The notes below the pieces were generated by a model, which did no database searches, was not told the DNA's origin, and saw only the letters and a program-made list of their open reading frames with translations. The position numbers and the translations under genes were made by a program. A stretch of DNA of 64,000 nt from Zychaea mexicana (Eukaryota; Mucoromycota; Mucoromycetes; Mucorales; Lichtheimiaceae). Of this stretch, positions 34,139 to 46,110 are shown piece after piece. The stretch's first letter is position 1; each line of letters opens with the position of its first letter. The stretch covers positions 856,043 to 920,042 of the forward strand of contig NW_026516667.1 in NCBI RefSeq assembly GCF_025766255.1. The letters run 5' to 3'.

Positions 34139-35060
34139 AACGAGCCAGGAAAACTTTTTTTTCCCTTGTACATTTTTTTTTATTTTTGTATTTTATTCAC
34201 TCATTTTTTGTTTTGTTTCTTTGGTTTTCATTCGTTTCTTCCCCCAATGCATAATTTGCCCTTTAATAATACATATACGCATAGCCACCCCTCCATCTTG
34301 TATAGCACCACTGTACGTTCTACTGCAGCAAAAACAACATGTAATTTACAAAATAAAAACTTTTATTTCAAACAACCAAGGCGAAGGGCGCTTTTCCTTT
34401 ATTTTTGCTTCCCGGTTGTGTCACCGTGTCACTAGGCTGAGTATGTATCTTTTTCGAACAAATTCTCCATGTTCATACACACTATTACTGTATGTGCCTT
34501 TCATACGTCTTGTGTGTGCGTGACCTTGGACAAATGCAATCCTCTCCTCTATCTCTGCTGTGTGCATTGTGTGATACGCTATCGCCGCTATAAATACAAC
34601 ACTTATCAGCAGCAGTAGCAGCAGCGGTGGAAAAAGGCAACTAATATAGAGCTCTCAGTCACCCGGTGACCCTCACTTGTTTAAGCTATTTTCACCCTTC
34701 TCGTCTATGTCTCTGCATAGTTTTCATTCATGCAGAAAGACCATCTGTTTTATTAGAGTCTGAAATTGTTGCTGGGGCCAAGACGGGCGAGAAAGGTTAG
34801 AAAAAGAGGACCGGGGGGGGTATGTTGCACTTGTTTTTGTTGATGTGAAGATGTGTGCGTTATGTTGTTGTTGTTGTTGTTTATCAAATATCAAAAGGCT
34901 GGCAAACTGCCACTCGTTGAAGAATAGATGGAACGTTATCTTTTACTAATCACTCAAGTCATCGTCGTATATGCTACACAAGAGTACGACGCAGTTAGTA
35001 ACAAAAGCCTTCTCCTTTTGGAAAACTAGGAAAAAGGAAAACCCAAGCCCAAGCCCAAAC
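34139..35060. other. intergenic region between convergent genes
   Basis: T-rich 3' flank of the glycosyltransferase, then microsatellites (GTT)n at 34864-34881 and (AGC)n at 34605-34627. No gene seen. Confidence 0.5.
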
Positions 35061-35670
35061 TCACGGGTGACCTAGCAACATTTCCAGATCGCGCACCTGG
35101 CTCTTGAGATCGTTCTTGACAGATACTAAGCTGCGTATGTGATCAATAGCTATAATCGCATGGTCACAATAGTATTTTAGGGTTTCGCTTATTAGAAGAT
35201 GTGTTTTACGTTTCTCTCCTCTGATAGCTAACAAAAGCAGGTTGTTCCTAACATTTTTGCAAGATGAGCGCCTCGCTCCGATTGCCGTGGTTTAACGAAG
35301 GAACAATTTCGATCAATTGGTCGAAACCGAGCCTGATATTTTGACGTCGCTTTTGCTCGGATGCAATGTGGTTGGCTTTCTTCTCGGCTTCTGTTAGCAG
35401 TTCGTGGGGTGCTTTGCGGCTGCGTCGGCTTTGGTTGGCTGTCCGTGGCGTTTTTGCTGTGCTGCCCTGTTCGTCGTCATGATTGACATTGCTGCTGTCC
35501 TGCTGTTCTTGCTGCTGCTGCTGCTGCTGCTGCTCAGGTATTAACGGTGATTCGCTGATGTTTTGTACGATACCGGTAGCAGTGGTGATACTGTTATTGC
35601 TGCCAGCAATGATATTCTGCGCAGTATAAGGCGACGTCGTCGTTGCTGTTCGTGGTGCTGGTGGATCCAT
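35061..35670 (-). CDS. Ino4-type bHLH transcription factor
   Basis: Two exons, complement(35061-35149, 35253-35670); 168 aa. A disordered Thr/Gln N terminus is followed by a basic linker and a bHLH, NHIASEQKRRQNIRLGFDQL (~105-125), with the E-x2-R-R contact residues for CANNTG. A short loop (EIVPSLNHG) and helix 2 follow, spliced as ILQKSIDHIRSLVSVKNDL, then a leucine-rich tail ending within 15 residues. The small size and the KANHIASEQKRRQNIRxGF basic region match fungal Ino4-like proteins, which dimerise to control phospholipid genes. Two perfect inositol-type E-boxes sit in its own promoter (35826-35854), suggesting feedback. The start at 35670 is the first ATG after the pyrimidine-rich leader; an upstream in-frame ATG at 35760 would add a hydrophobic stretch encoded by leader sequence. 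Confidence 0.82.
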
Positions 35671-35825
35671 GGAGGATAGTTTATAAAGAGCGAAAAGTAT
35701 GAAAGAAAGAAAGTAGAGGAAGAAGGCAGAGAAGGGGGGCACCACTTTTTGATCTCTCAACTGCTTTAACTCTACGCATACACACTTTTTTTTTTACAAG
35801 TTCAACCCTTCCTCGGAGTGGGCGA

Positions 35826-35854
35826 CACGTGAAATGTTATCGGCTTTTCACGTG
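35826..35854. promoter_or_regulatory. paired inositol/choline-type E-boxes
   Basis: CACGTGAAAT at 35826-35835 and TTTTCACGTG at 35845-35854 form an inverted pair. Each fits the yeast UAS-INO/ICRE consensus WYTTCAYRTG, or its reverse complement, at every position. They lie 156-184 bp upstream of the bHLH start. Confidence 0.75.
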
Positions 35855-35927
35855 TGCTGTTCCGATGATTTTCCTCCACAATTCGGCATTGCATTACCAT
35901 CGCAAATCATCTGTCTTTTATTGTTGT

Positions 35928-36710
35928 TTATGGAAAAACTGACTTGATGAAGCGCTCGCCTGCCGTTTCGATCTCTTGGTCGTCCTCCGTGCGCTCAACG
36001 ACAACAGGGAAATGGGATAGCCCTTGCTGCGCGAGACGCTCGATCAGCCTGCAAAACCACGGGAAAATGTCAATGATGAGAACTAATAACAAAGGATAAG
36101 CGACAACGAGCAACTCACTTGTTGTCAAGCGTATGTCCTTCCGTGGCACTGGGTCCGTCGAACGTCGTCTTGTTCGCCATAAGCACGCCGTATTTTTTAC
36201 CGCGCAAAGGGCCCTCGTCCCAATTGTTTAAAAAGTGCTTCTCAAATACCGAGAGCGTGCCACTACAGGAACAACAATCAAGCCCTTTGTTACTAACCAT
36301 ATTCTTTCGTTCTCCAAAGGCAAAAAGTATACATGCGTTGTCGGGAACAATAGAGCGTCGGCATTCAGCAAGGGCTCATTGTCCACTTCCGATGTCTGAC
36401 TTGTGAAATCGGACAAACCGGCATCTACACAGCAATTCGCTTTCACGTTAGCTCTCGTTCTCTCGCACGCCTATATGGCAAACATTGCAAAGTAGACCCT
36501 CTTTTGCTTGCTCACCTTTGGGTGTCTTGGCCACATCCATAATCTCGACTTCGAGAGCAGTGCCACATCGCTGAATACCCCGTGCCAGTAGCTTGGCTTT
36601 GGCATCCGAATCTTTTCGTTTCCGCATTTTCTTTAGCCGAGGAAGCCAATTGTGTTGTTTAAAAGTGATTTACCTGAGGATTTGTCTGTGTAAATGTTGA
36701 CCCGTTTCAT
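35928..36710 (-). CDS. small flavodoxin-like protein (tentative)
   Basis: Model complement(35928-36048, 36119-36262, 36298-36424, 36516-36611, 36674-36710), 174 aa. I do not recognise the family with certainty. It opens with a Rossmann/flavodoxin-type strand (MKRVNIYTD), a helix rich in Ala/Lys, a second strand (ALEVEIMDV), then NADALLFPTTH, a loop, GPLRGKKYGVLMANKT and ATEGHTLDNKLIERLAQQG. This spacing resembles WrbA/NADPH-dependent FMN reductases (strand, flavin loop, GxLxGK strand), but key flavin-loop residues are not convincing. Weak point: the intron at 36263-36297 would be only 35 nt, so the exact join in the middle may be wrong, although the phase closes. It is divergent from the Ssd1-like gene, sharing 362 bp with a (TG)n tract. 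Confidence 0.5.
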
Positions 36711-36913
36711 CGTAGAGGTGCTGTTGCTGTTGTTGTGGATCAGAACAAGCCGTTAAAACCTACAGATTGAATCTGAAAAAGAAGTGTGGTGGAGTGGAAA
36801 ACCCCTGTCAACAGCAACCCCAAAGATAAAATGACAGCAATTTCATGCAATTGGAATGGGTGCGGGGTGAGGCAAGGGAATACAACATGATGAGGTGAGG
36901 AGCTTTTCTGGAG

Positions 36914-36947
<34 letters not shown>

Positions 36948-37072
36948 CCATGCATGTATTCCATATACACTCACGCTCACACTCACACCCATCATCAGAA
37001 AACAAAAAGAGTAAAGAAAGAAAAAGACACACGCTCCCCACTTTTCTCTTTCTTTCCATTACTATTCTTGCT
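36711..37072. promoter_or_regulatory. shared divergent promoter with (TG)n tract
   Basis: 362 bp between the flavodoxin-like gene (-) and the Ssd1-like gene (+). Contains an uninterrupted (TG)n run at about 36917-36944, an alternating purine-pyrimidine tract that could adopt Z-DNA, and a TTTCTTTC-rich leader next to the Ssd1-like ATG. Confidence 0.5.
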
Positions 37073-40000
37073 ATGGCAACATTAACGGCTACAACTGCTG
37101 CTGCTGCTGCAGCCCAAGACACTGTGTGTGTTCCCATCCCAAGAGAAGAGCGGCTGGTTGTTTACTAATAATGACATCTTCTTTTCATACAGAACGACCA
37201 AGCCCACCAGTCAAAGGAAAGCAAGCAGCAGAGTCATCATCACCACCATCGCGGTCGACGAGGTAGTCGGCGATCCTCTGGGAAGAAGAAGGACGAGCAA
37301 GATGACGAGTCGCCTGCGCTCCAATCCGTGCACGATATTATTGCTGAAATGCGGCGGCTGCCCATCGCTAGCAGCAGCACTGAATGGTCCCGTAGGAGCA
37401 GACGTCACTCGGAACCATTTAATCAACGCGTTGAACCGACTACTACTTCTGCTGCTGCTGCTGCTGCCACTAGTAATGTTTTCCATCCGCTAGCAGTTCC
37501 GCCGCCAGAGTTCAACTTTCCCATCGGTCCTGCTGCTGCTGCTGCAGAAGAAGCGGCAAAAGAACAAATAAAACACGAACGAGGTCACTTGAGCATGCCG
37601 AAACGGGTGAGAAGTCAGTCCTGTGAGTATTTCTTCCCCGCAAAACCTTTTTTTTTCGGTACTACCCCTTCCTCATTCTGCATAATGTCGATTGACAATA
37701 ACAATACCATCTATCACTCATGCTATTGTTAACTGGGGTAACTGATACTCCGAACTTGCAAAGTGCCCGGTCATTTCGATCACGACAAGGCATCAGCATC
37801 ACCATCCTCTTTAACAAACAATTATAGCAACGTCGCTGCAACAACAACGCGTCGTGCACTTTATCCCACGCATATTCCTGTGCCTGATGCCATCCACCTG
37901 ATTCAAACGCGACAGCTTTTCTCGGGCATGCTGTCTGTGGACCTCCAGGACAGCTCGGATGCCTTTGTCGCTTGCGAAGAACTGGGTAGCGACATCTACA
38001 TCTACGGCTCGCGTAACCGCAACCGTGCACTGGACGGGGACCACGTTGCAGTTGAATTGGTCGATGTGGAGAACATGCTGGCTGAAAAGGCATCTAAAAA
38101 GCAAGCGCGTCGACGCTCGTCTCTTGCTGCAGCCACGTTGCACTCTATTCCTGAAGAAAGTGTGGCTCCCAGTGTTTCCAGCACTACGAATGATGTTATG
38201 CGTCGTCCTGCATATTGTGGTAAGGTGGTGTCCATTCTCGAACGACCAAAACGGATGCTGTTCTCAGGGTAATAAGTGTAAAGTGACACTGTCTGTTCCC
38301 TGCCTCGTTCTTATTCAAGGACTCTCTTTACACCACCATTACTACTACATTTATTCTATTAACAACAGCTTTTTTATTTTATTTTTAGTACACTGTCACT
38401 AGACAGACCCAGTAGTACGGCTGCTTCAATGACTCATCCCGCCTTTTTTCAACAACCACCAATCGCACCTCTACAGCAACAGCAGCAGCAGCAAAAACCA
38501 TCTATTATATGGTTTGTTCCAGCAGACAAGCGTCTACCATTGGTTGCAGTTCCTGTGAAGCATGCGCCTTACGGGTTCATAAAGTACCACGAAGAGTTCA
38601 GACACCGAATATTTATCGTATGTTTAGCAGTATCAGCCTTATGTTTAAATCCCTGACACTTGTTATTAATCATGCCGCACTTATTAGGGGAGTATCCAAC
38701 GATGGCCAGCGACATCGCTGCATCCATTTGGCACCATTGAACGCGAGATCGGCTATATGGGTGAGCTGAGCGTCCATTCTCAAGCATTAATGGCCGATCA
38801 TCACCTTAAAGACAGTTGCGAATTTACCAAAGGCGTCCACAAGTCCGCAGACGCCGTTGAGAGTGTCAATCACTCCAAACGATTGGATCTGCGCCACTTG
38901 GCTCTTTTTACCGTCAGTGACAGTGACGGAGGTGAACACACGACATTGGCGGACCATGGTTTCACAGTTCAGTGTTTTGAAGCTGAGGACTTGTTTGAAA
39001 TAGGTGTTCATACAATCGATCTCGCTGGTCTCGTTCGACCTAATACATTGCTGGATCGAGAAGCCAAAGATCGGGCAGTCACTGTAGATCTTGTGGAAAG
39101 GCAGGTCCCAATCTTTCCGCCGACATTTACTAATACACATGCGGAACTATCACCTGGAAAAGAAAGGTAGATACCAATTACAAGAGAAGAGAAGATAATA
39201 GTATTGACAACTCAAGGAATGTTGAAATGTGTACAGGGCATCGCTTTCTGTACTTTGTCGGGTGACGCGGTCTGGAAAGTTGATCCATTCTTGGATCGGA
39301 AAAACCATCGTCAAGTAAGTTTTTTTTTCCTTTAAAACGCGCTATAAAAGTTCATAAAAACATTATAACTAGCTTACACAAAGGGTGCGGAATGATTACT
39401 ACTGTATAGATGCCGCGACCATTTGGAAAGTGACAACATTTCTCGTGCTATGCTCGATGCATGCAAAGCTTTGCAGACAACCCGTCTTAAAGAAGGCGGT
39501 TCCAGTCTAGCGATATCGTATCAAAAATTTAGTTTAGCCGACAGCGGTTATCCTCAATCCATCACGCGTATTCATAAAAACGATGACCATCCACTGGTAT
39601 TGTTAAAAGAGGCAGTTATTCTTGCCGGTCAAGAAGTTGGTCGAAAGATCACAAGTCGTTTGCCAGAGCATGCTTTACTATGTCGCCAGCAAGCACCTCC
39701 ATCAACGGTATACTACATATTTAAGCTTTAAACAATTTCTATATCTTCAACTCGTTGTAGCATCAGCTACTAACAGTAACAAAACGTGTTTTTTTCGTTT
39801 CTAAGAATGAAGAATATACACAACGTCATTGTGGAAGATCAGTGTATTTTTGTAGCGGGAATGTAGATATCGCGCGATATCAACATCATAGCTATGCTGC
39901 ATCGCTATACACTGTGTTTGCCGAGCCTCTTCACAAGTACGCATGCATTGTGGTGCAGCGACAATTACACGCTGCGCTCAAAAGAGGTAAGTAACGATAT

Positions 40001-40674
40001 ATTTCTGTTGATACTCTTACAGTTCTGTTACGAGATATAAATCAATTAAGGAAATTGTAGAGAAAGACGGAAGTAGTAGCACTACTACGAACAGCAGCGA
40101 TGACAGCCAGGGTAGTAACAAGGAGATGGATACGATAGATAAGCTAGCGCGCCATTGCAATGCTAAAGAATTCGCCCGAGATTCAGCATATGAACATAGT
40201 GTTGCGCTTTATATTGCAGCGTATATCTACCGTCAAAGCCTCGATAAAAAGGAGAAATCGCTACTTCAGCAGGCAACAATCGTATCGCTACAGCCACCGT
40301 ACTCGCTCATAATATTTATCTCGGAATACGGCTTGGAAAAAGAGATACACATACTCAATTGCAAAGATATCCATACAGTTAGCTTTGATCCAGCTACTGA
40401 TACCATGCAATTGATATGGCATACTCCATCATTGACATTTGCACCAACGCTTGCGCCACAATTGTCACCAGCACCACACCCATCAACCGCATCACCATCC
40501 CCAGCAGCAGAACAAGACAGTGAACTGGCGGTGGAACAGCAAGAGCATAATCGGTATCAAGCATCAAGTGTGAGACAGGGCTCTGTAGTAGATATCCGTA
40601 TCGTGTCAGATATGAAGGTCATTCGACCTGGATTAGAGATTCAGCTTGTCAATCCTTTTAAAAATAAGCAGTAA
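37073..40674 (+). CDS. SSD1: Ssd1-like RNB-family RNA-binding protein, predicted nuclease-dead
   Basis: Model 37073-~37156, 37193-37622, 37764-38268, 38389-38617, 38688-39166, 39237-39314, 39410-39707, 39806-39986, 40061-40674 (~965 aa); phases close from exon 2 on, and the end of exon 1 is uncertain. A disordered His/Ser/Ala-rich N terminus is followed by cold-shock domains (FSGMLSVDLQDSSDAFV; GSRNRNRALDGDHVAVEL; the IIWFVPADKRLP region) and an RNB fold (RLDLRHLALFTV, FEIGVHTIDLAGLVRPNTLLDREAKDR, LVERQVPIFPP). Active RNase II/Dis3 enzymes have a DPxxAxDLDDA cluster after the RLDLR segment. Here it is SDSDGGEHTTLADH, so the catalytic aspartates are gone, as in yeast Ssd1, a translational repressor of cell-wall mRNAs. 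The C terminus adds a Pro/Ser-rich insert. Likely role: mRNA regulation at growth sites. Confidence 0.82.
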
Positions 40675-42398
40675 AAAACTTTCTACAACCAGCCAGATCC
40701 TCTAAAACTGGATAGAGGGTGATATGTATACGGGGAGTGTGGCTGCAACAACCGTAGAAGATCAATGCAATTTATGACTGATAACCGCAATAACAAGTAA
40801 CTCATGATTAAGTTGCACTGTATTTCAAACAAGCAGCAGCTTGATTGATTTCAGGCTGCTCTGTCAACGCATATATTTATGAATAAATAGTATTATTATT
40901 TTTCTTTTTCTTCAAATGGTATTTCATATACCTATATATATTGAAGTAGTGCTTTTATACATAACGGTTTACTTGGACATACGCAAGTTAATTATCACCC
41001 GTGAAGCCTTTAGTCTTCACATTTAACTGTGACTTGTCTTTGCATTATCTACATGACGTAAGTGCATACTGAGCTAACTCTCGGAGCGTTGTTTATTCCA
41101 TTCTTATGATGTACACAAAATAATCTTACATGAATATCAAGTGAAATGACAATATTACGCCAGTCAAGTTCATCGCGTAAATTCGAAAGTTTATGCACGA
41201 AAGGCGGTTGTTTTGTTCTATGAATGTGAGTACTTTGTTGATGATATCATGATGTCAATATGTACTTTACAGGGAGTATAGCTTTTTGGGCTGGTCTGGT
41301 ATGAACGACTCAGGAACATTGCTCGGTGCAACTCCCGTCAAAAAATACTAACACAGCACACGTTCTAATACACAGTTTAAAGTATCTTTCATGATGTTCC
41401 ACCGTACGTAGCATGCTCGAATAGGGATATTGTTCTTATAGCTTAGCATTCGTTATCAGCTGGATAATCTAATTCGTTCGTTCGCTTGTCGTCATATTTG
41501 TGATGCCCGATGATTAACAGCTTCAATCGACAAGATGTCTTCAAGTACAATCAGTAGTGCGCGATTCTTCATGGTTTACAGTGATTTGATATCGGCTTCA
41601 CTTTCAAGTCCATGGAGCTTGATACAGTACCACTCACAAATGTGAGCTGCATTGATGCGTCTTCCCATCTTTCATGCTCTATATCTTCGATAGTAGATAG
41701 CATCTTTTGCGGCCTGCATTGCTTGTGCGTTCTTTTGCTTTACTGTAAAGATCGACGCGTTAATCCTCTGCTCTAATACCTACTCATATTGATCATTCAA
41801 TACACTTATGGTATGCATCCCAGTGTGATGATGCCTGTATCATGGAAGATGATATATATGATCCTCAAAGCAATATTGTCGGTCGGTTTCCATACAATTG
41901 CCAAGCCAGAAACGTAGAACTTTGCAGTAGTTTCTATCGATTACGACAGCCTGTCAGAGATGGATGTCGAACGGAATTATGCTTGATTGAGTGGGCTCAC
42001 TCGTATGCATCCGATGCTGTTTTCTGTAAATAAATAACACGCAATCATGCAGGTTCGTTTTTCCAAAATGGTATCCAGTTGTGCTTTGAATCGAAGTCGC
42101 GATTACACAGCACATTGACAGCTTGCTACACGTCCATATTCTAGCGACATGTACTGTTCGTTGGCCACGTTGAAAACGTTCTTTTTTGCTTTGCCTTTTC
42201 TGCGATGATCATCCAGGAGCTGATCAAGTTCTCAGGAAGTACTTAATTCAGTATATATTTTGGATGATGGTTGCCCGCGCGCAATATACAGCATTAGCGC
42301 CCATCTGTATTGCGTGTGGTTCTGCACGACGTTGAAACACATGTCAAAAGACCGCCAGTGTGCCGTGCCAAATTTTTTTCTTTTCACCATTTAAACAA
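40675..42398. other. gene-free interval
   Basis: About 1.7 kb of AT-rich DNA without a supported gene. A 63-codon frame at 41842-42033 has no recognisable domain. A small hairpin GTGAAG...CTTCAC lies at 41001-41020. Confidence 0.5.
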
Positions 42399-43508
42399 AT
42401 GTCGACCGAGCAAGAATTTCAAAGTATGAATCCTCCCCTTTTTCTCTCTCTTCTCTCAGCACAAAGCACAAAATTAAAACTATGAACAAAAACTTGACAT
42501 ATGCGAATTTATAGAACAATTAAAAGCATGCCGTGACATGGCCGAGACGTACCTGGCCGATTTAAAAACTGATCGGTCCGTCGACGATCCAGAATTCGAC
42601 ACCAAAGACATGCAAGAGAAAATCAGCAAACTCGGCAAAGTGCTTTCACACGACGCCACGAAATTGACGTTGGCATGTAAATCACCACGCAAACCAGCAG
42701 ACGGTATCAAAATGATTACCGAAATAAGCAACACGTTCTTTCGACTTGTCGGCTTTTACAACACGATTCCAAAACAAGCAGGCAAAACCTACAAGGAAGC
42801 ATTCCGCGCAGCCGTGCGCGATACGTTGCTTGGTCAGATCGCCCTGTGCAACAGCTTTAGTGACGAACCCAAAAAGGAGTTTATGGTTCCAACCGCAGTT
42901 TTGTGGGAAACGTGTAAAATGATGGAGACACAGATGCCGGTGGATAACCGAGCCGCTGTATTGAAGCAGTGGAAAACCATGCAAGAGACGTTGGCGGATG
43001 CAAAATCGGAAGTACATGATGTGGCTGACGGAGACGCAGGAGGATTTGACGATGATGAGGATGAAGAGATGAGCCCGGAACAGATTGCTGTTGCAAAGCA
43101 GTGTGCCCAGTTGGTGGACCTGGTCGTCTTTATCTATGTCAAGATCGAACGGCGGTGCATCAAGGAAGCCGATTGCTTGCTGTGTGACCAGTTGGCAGAT
43201 GCTGGCCGTGTGTTGGGGGATGAGACAGATGTTCTGGTATCTCAGTTATATGACAGTGATGCAGAAACTATCCGTGCCAAGTATATCAAGGAGTATGTCG
43301 ACAAGGCATTAGCGCTCATCCAAGCGGCTCAAAAGGTGTCATTGCCAGAAGAACATGCAAAGTGGTTTGAGGTAAGAAATACCTTTGCTAACTTAAATAG
43401 TTATGGGAAAGTCAATAGCGATATTTGGCTTTGCTGATCCGTGAGTTCTCTGGTTGTCATTAGATGTGTTCCAAAAAGTTACAAGAGATCGCAACAAAGA
43501 AAGATTAA
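42399..43508 (+). CDS. GCIP/CCNDBP1-like (Grap2 and cyclin-D-interacting) protein
   Basis: Three exons, 42399-42423, 42515-43371 and 43464-43508; 308 aa, phases consistent. Exon 1 codes MSTEQEFQ and a single base of the next codon; the last exon codes only 14 residues (MCSKKLQEIATKKD). The protein is all-helical with no catalytic motif. Segments typical of the family: KLGKVLSHDATKLTLACKSP near residue 40, FFRLVGFYNTIPKQAGKTY, the central acidic GGFDDDEDEEMSPEQIAVAKQC, and LVVFIYVKIERRC. Animal relatives bind cyclin D and helix-loop-helix factors; the fungal role is unknown. The start is supported by an eight-residue first exon with a consensus donor (GTATGA) and an in-frame stop upstream of exon 2 inside the intron, which excludes a longer exon 2. 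Confidence 0.75.
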
Positions 43509-43916
43509 TGTTATTCTCTGCCCTCATTTATCTTCCTTTTCCCGTGTGTACATACTCCAAAAATTATCTGTAGTACTACTATGTAATCTTCCATCATTCC
43601 CCCTCTTTCTTGTACTGATCGCTCATACACTTTCTTCAACCCATTTTATTTTTGTCAGAAGCAAATAGAATACCTGTGAAATATTCACTGCTAGATGATA
43701 TCGAGTTTATAGTGTTTTATGGGTTTTGTTGGTTTTTTTCATCTAATCTAACATATATGGAGTTTGTTAACTATGACAACTATGAATGATGTATGTTTTT
43801 TTTGGATGAAGAACGAACTGGAAATTACAAGAGACTGAAAAAAATAAAGAAAAAATTATAACTAACGGATTATAAACAGGCAAAGGGGTTGATAGGGATG
43901 AACTGTGACCTCTTCG
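43509..43916. other. intergenic region between convergent genes
   Basis: 408 bp of T/A-rich DNA with poly-T/poly-A runs on both strands (43730-43860), consistent with the two 3' ends. No gene seen. Confidence 0.6.
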
Positions 43917-46110
43917 CTAGGTTGTCGCGTTGAGGTGTTGCTGCTCCAGCTGGGTAAACGATGTCATGAGAATATCAGATAGCATTGCAAGTCCAGGTAG
44001 GGGATACTGCTCATATAAGTCCACTAAAGAAGGGTCCGGATTTTGTAAGAAGGATGCGACTACCGAGGACGACGATGGGACTTCTTGATCGGGTAAAAGG
44101 AGTATTCGTTTGTTATTGAAATCTCCCTTCATCATCAGTAATAAGTCCAAAGGGAAGGGGATGTCCGTGCAGTGACCAAGCCTTTCAAGACTGTAAAGAG
44201 CGGTCGCTATGATAGAGAAGGAAACTAAAGATGTAACATTTTCAGATTCTAGTCAGTCTTTTAATACGAAAGCCAAAGCTGTAATAAATCCGTTGCTAAC
44301 TCACATGTTGGTGCATCGCATGAGCTTATGTCCCAATTTGCTTTCAGAGAATGGATCAAGACATTACTTGCATTAAGAGCAAACGTCTTTAACCTTTCTC
44401 TGACTGCCTGTATGACGTTTTCCGATATTGCATTAATAGAAGATGGGACAACTCGAGGTTGCAAAATCGACGATGTTAATACACCTGTCAAAAGATGTAG
44501 GGCGATAAACGGGAATAACTGAAGAGGTGGCAACTTTTTCTCAACAAGTTTGTACGCCATCGGATCGAACGGATCTTCACAAATACGCATTTCATCCGGA
44601 AGGCTCTTCCACCAGTCAAGAACATAAGGCTCGTATTGCAGGACATCCTCCAACAACAATTCGCAGGGCTGTCCATACATTATTGTGTTGACTTTCCCCT
44701 AGTAAAGTTATCCCTTTTGTGTTTTAGTATCCCGATGTAATATTCATAGGTTTCTATAGTTTCCATTTTGCGTACCATGATTGTCGATATATACGGAGCT
44801 CCTATAAGCGCAAAAATGTGATTGTATAACCGGGTGAACTGTTTTGTCTTTTCGGGCTCGTCATCCAGTACTTCAAGTACACGCATTTTTTCAGGTACTG
44901 AAAAATTAACCTTGTCATCAAAAAACATATCGAATGCTCGGGTACACATCTCCAAGTATGCATGATGCCGTTGAAAAAGCACTCGTTCAACGCGATCCAT
45001 TTCATGTTCTTCCTTTTCCAACTCCGCACAGATCAGGATGGCCACATAGACGAGTCGCCGGGATTCAAATGGTCTTAGGAGCGTGTCTGTCAGGTATCCC
45101 TCCACTAGACTTGTTGAGATAATAACTTCTAATTTACGCGTCGGATCTTCATACAGCTCAAAAAGTAGTTCCTTGTACTTGTTGTAAAGATCTTCGATGA
45201 TGATCCGTCTTTGCATCGCCGTGTATGTGACTATATGCGGACATGAGCTAAGAGCATCGATGCATACTGCAAGAACCACAAGGCTTTCTAGCGGGTTATC
45301 GAGGCTGCGGTAGTGTTTAAGAAACGTTGGCGCATGCACTAGTCCCAAAACGGTGTTGTAATGTTCCAGATAAGGAGGAATAATGTACTCCATGATGGCG
45401 CGATAATCCAGAAAAGCAGGCGGAGCAGCAGAACCGTGGGTGCTGTTGGTATCAGTGTTGCTATAGTCTATCATGGAAAATGGTTTTTTACGAGGCCTGG
45501 AGATCAAAGTGCGTTGAAGCAATACTCCTAAACCGAGCGCAGTGCTGACAGATGTGCTGTCAAAACATAAAGGTTCCTGCTTGAACAGTCCAGCAAAAGG
45601 CGAAAGATATTGAATCGACGCTTGTGTAAATTGGTTAAGCTCTTGTATCGTTTGAATCGGTGTTTCTAACTGCAAAAATCCGTTGACAATGCTGAGTTGC
45701 CATTCAGGCTGTTGCTGTTGCTTCGTCTGTTGTAGCCGTTGCTCCTGCTGCTGTTGCATTCGAGCCATTGACATAAATCGTTCCAGATCGTCTTTTTTTG
45801 ACTGTAATTCCAGTAAATCGCTGTGTAATCGATCGACATCGTGCGACCAGGTTTGTACTTCCTCGTATCCGTCTTGAGCCTTGAAGTCGATGCCTTCATC
45901 GAGTAGTTCACTGCACTCGTCCGATTGAATGCATTCAATGTCGAGTGAAGAGCAACGTTCGCATGTTCTGGTATTGCTGCAGCTCCAAGCACATCGTTTC
46001 CTATGAAGTTTGCAAGCTAGAAGAAGGTTCTATGTCTTAGTTTAAAATCCCTCGTATGTATGTATATATTTATTTATTATTGTACCTTTGCAAGGTTTTG
46101 GGTTGCGCAT
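43917..46110 (-). CDS. Zn2Cys6 transcription factor, copy 2
   Basis: Four exons, complement(43917-44224, 44305-44698, 44776-46016, 46086-46110); 655 aa. Exon 1 codes MRNPKPCK and exon 2 continues ACKLHRKRC...CERCSSLDIEC, rebuilding C-x2-C-x6-C...C-x2-C-x6-C (residues 7-36). A helical/coiled linker with polyQ follows (~80-105), then the regulatory domain: YIIPPYLEHY, LVHAPTFLKHY, LAVCIDALSS, then CEDPFDPMAYKLVEKK and EVPSSSSVVASFL. It is alignable end to end with copy 1 (16647-19020), including identical intron positions and phases, on the opposite strand ~27 kb away. The two differ mainly in linker length. DNA targets unknown. Confidence 0.9.

Noticed and set aside
41842..42033. 63-codon frame
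   Set aside because: No homology I can recognise, no splice or start context; chance frame in AT-rich DNA.
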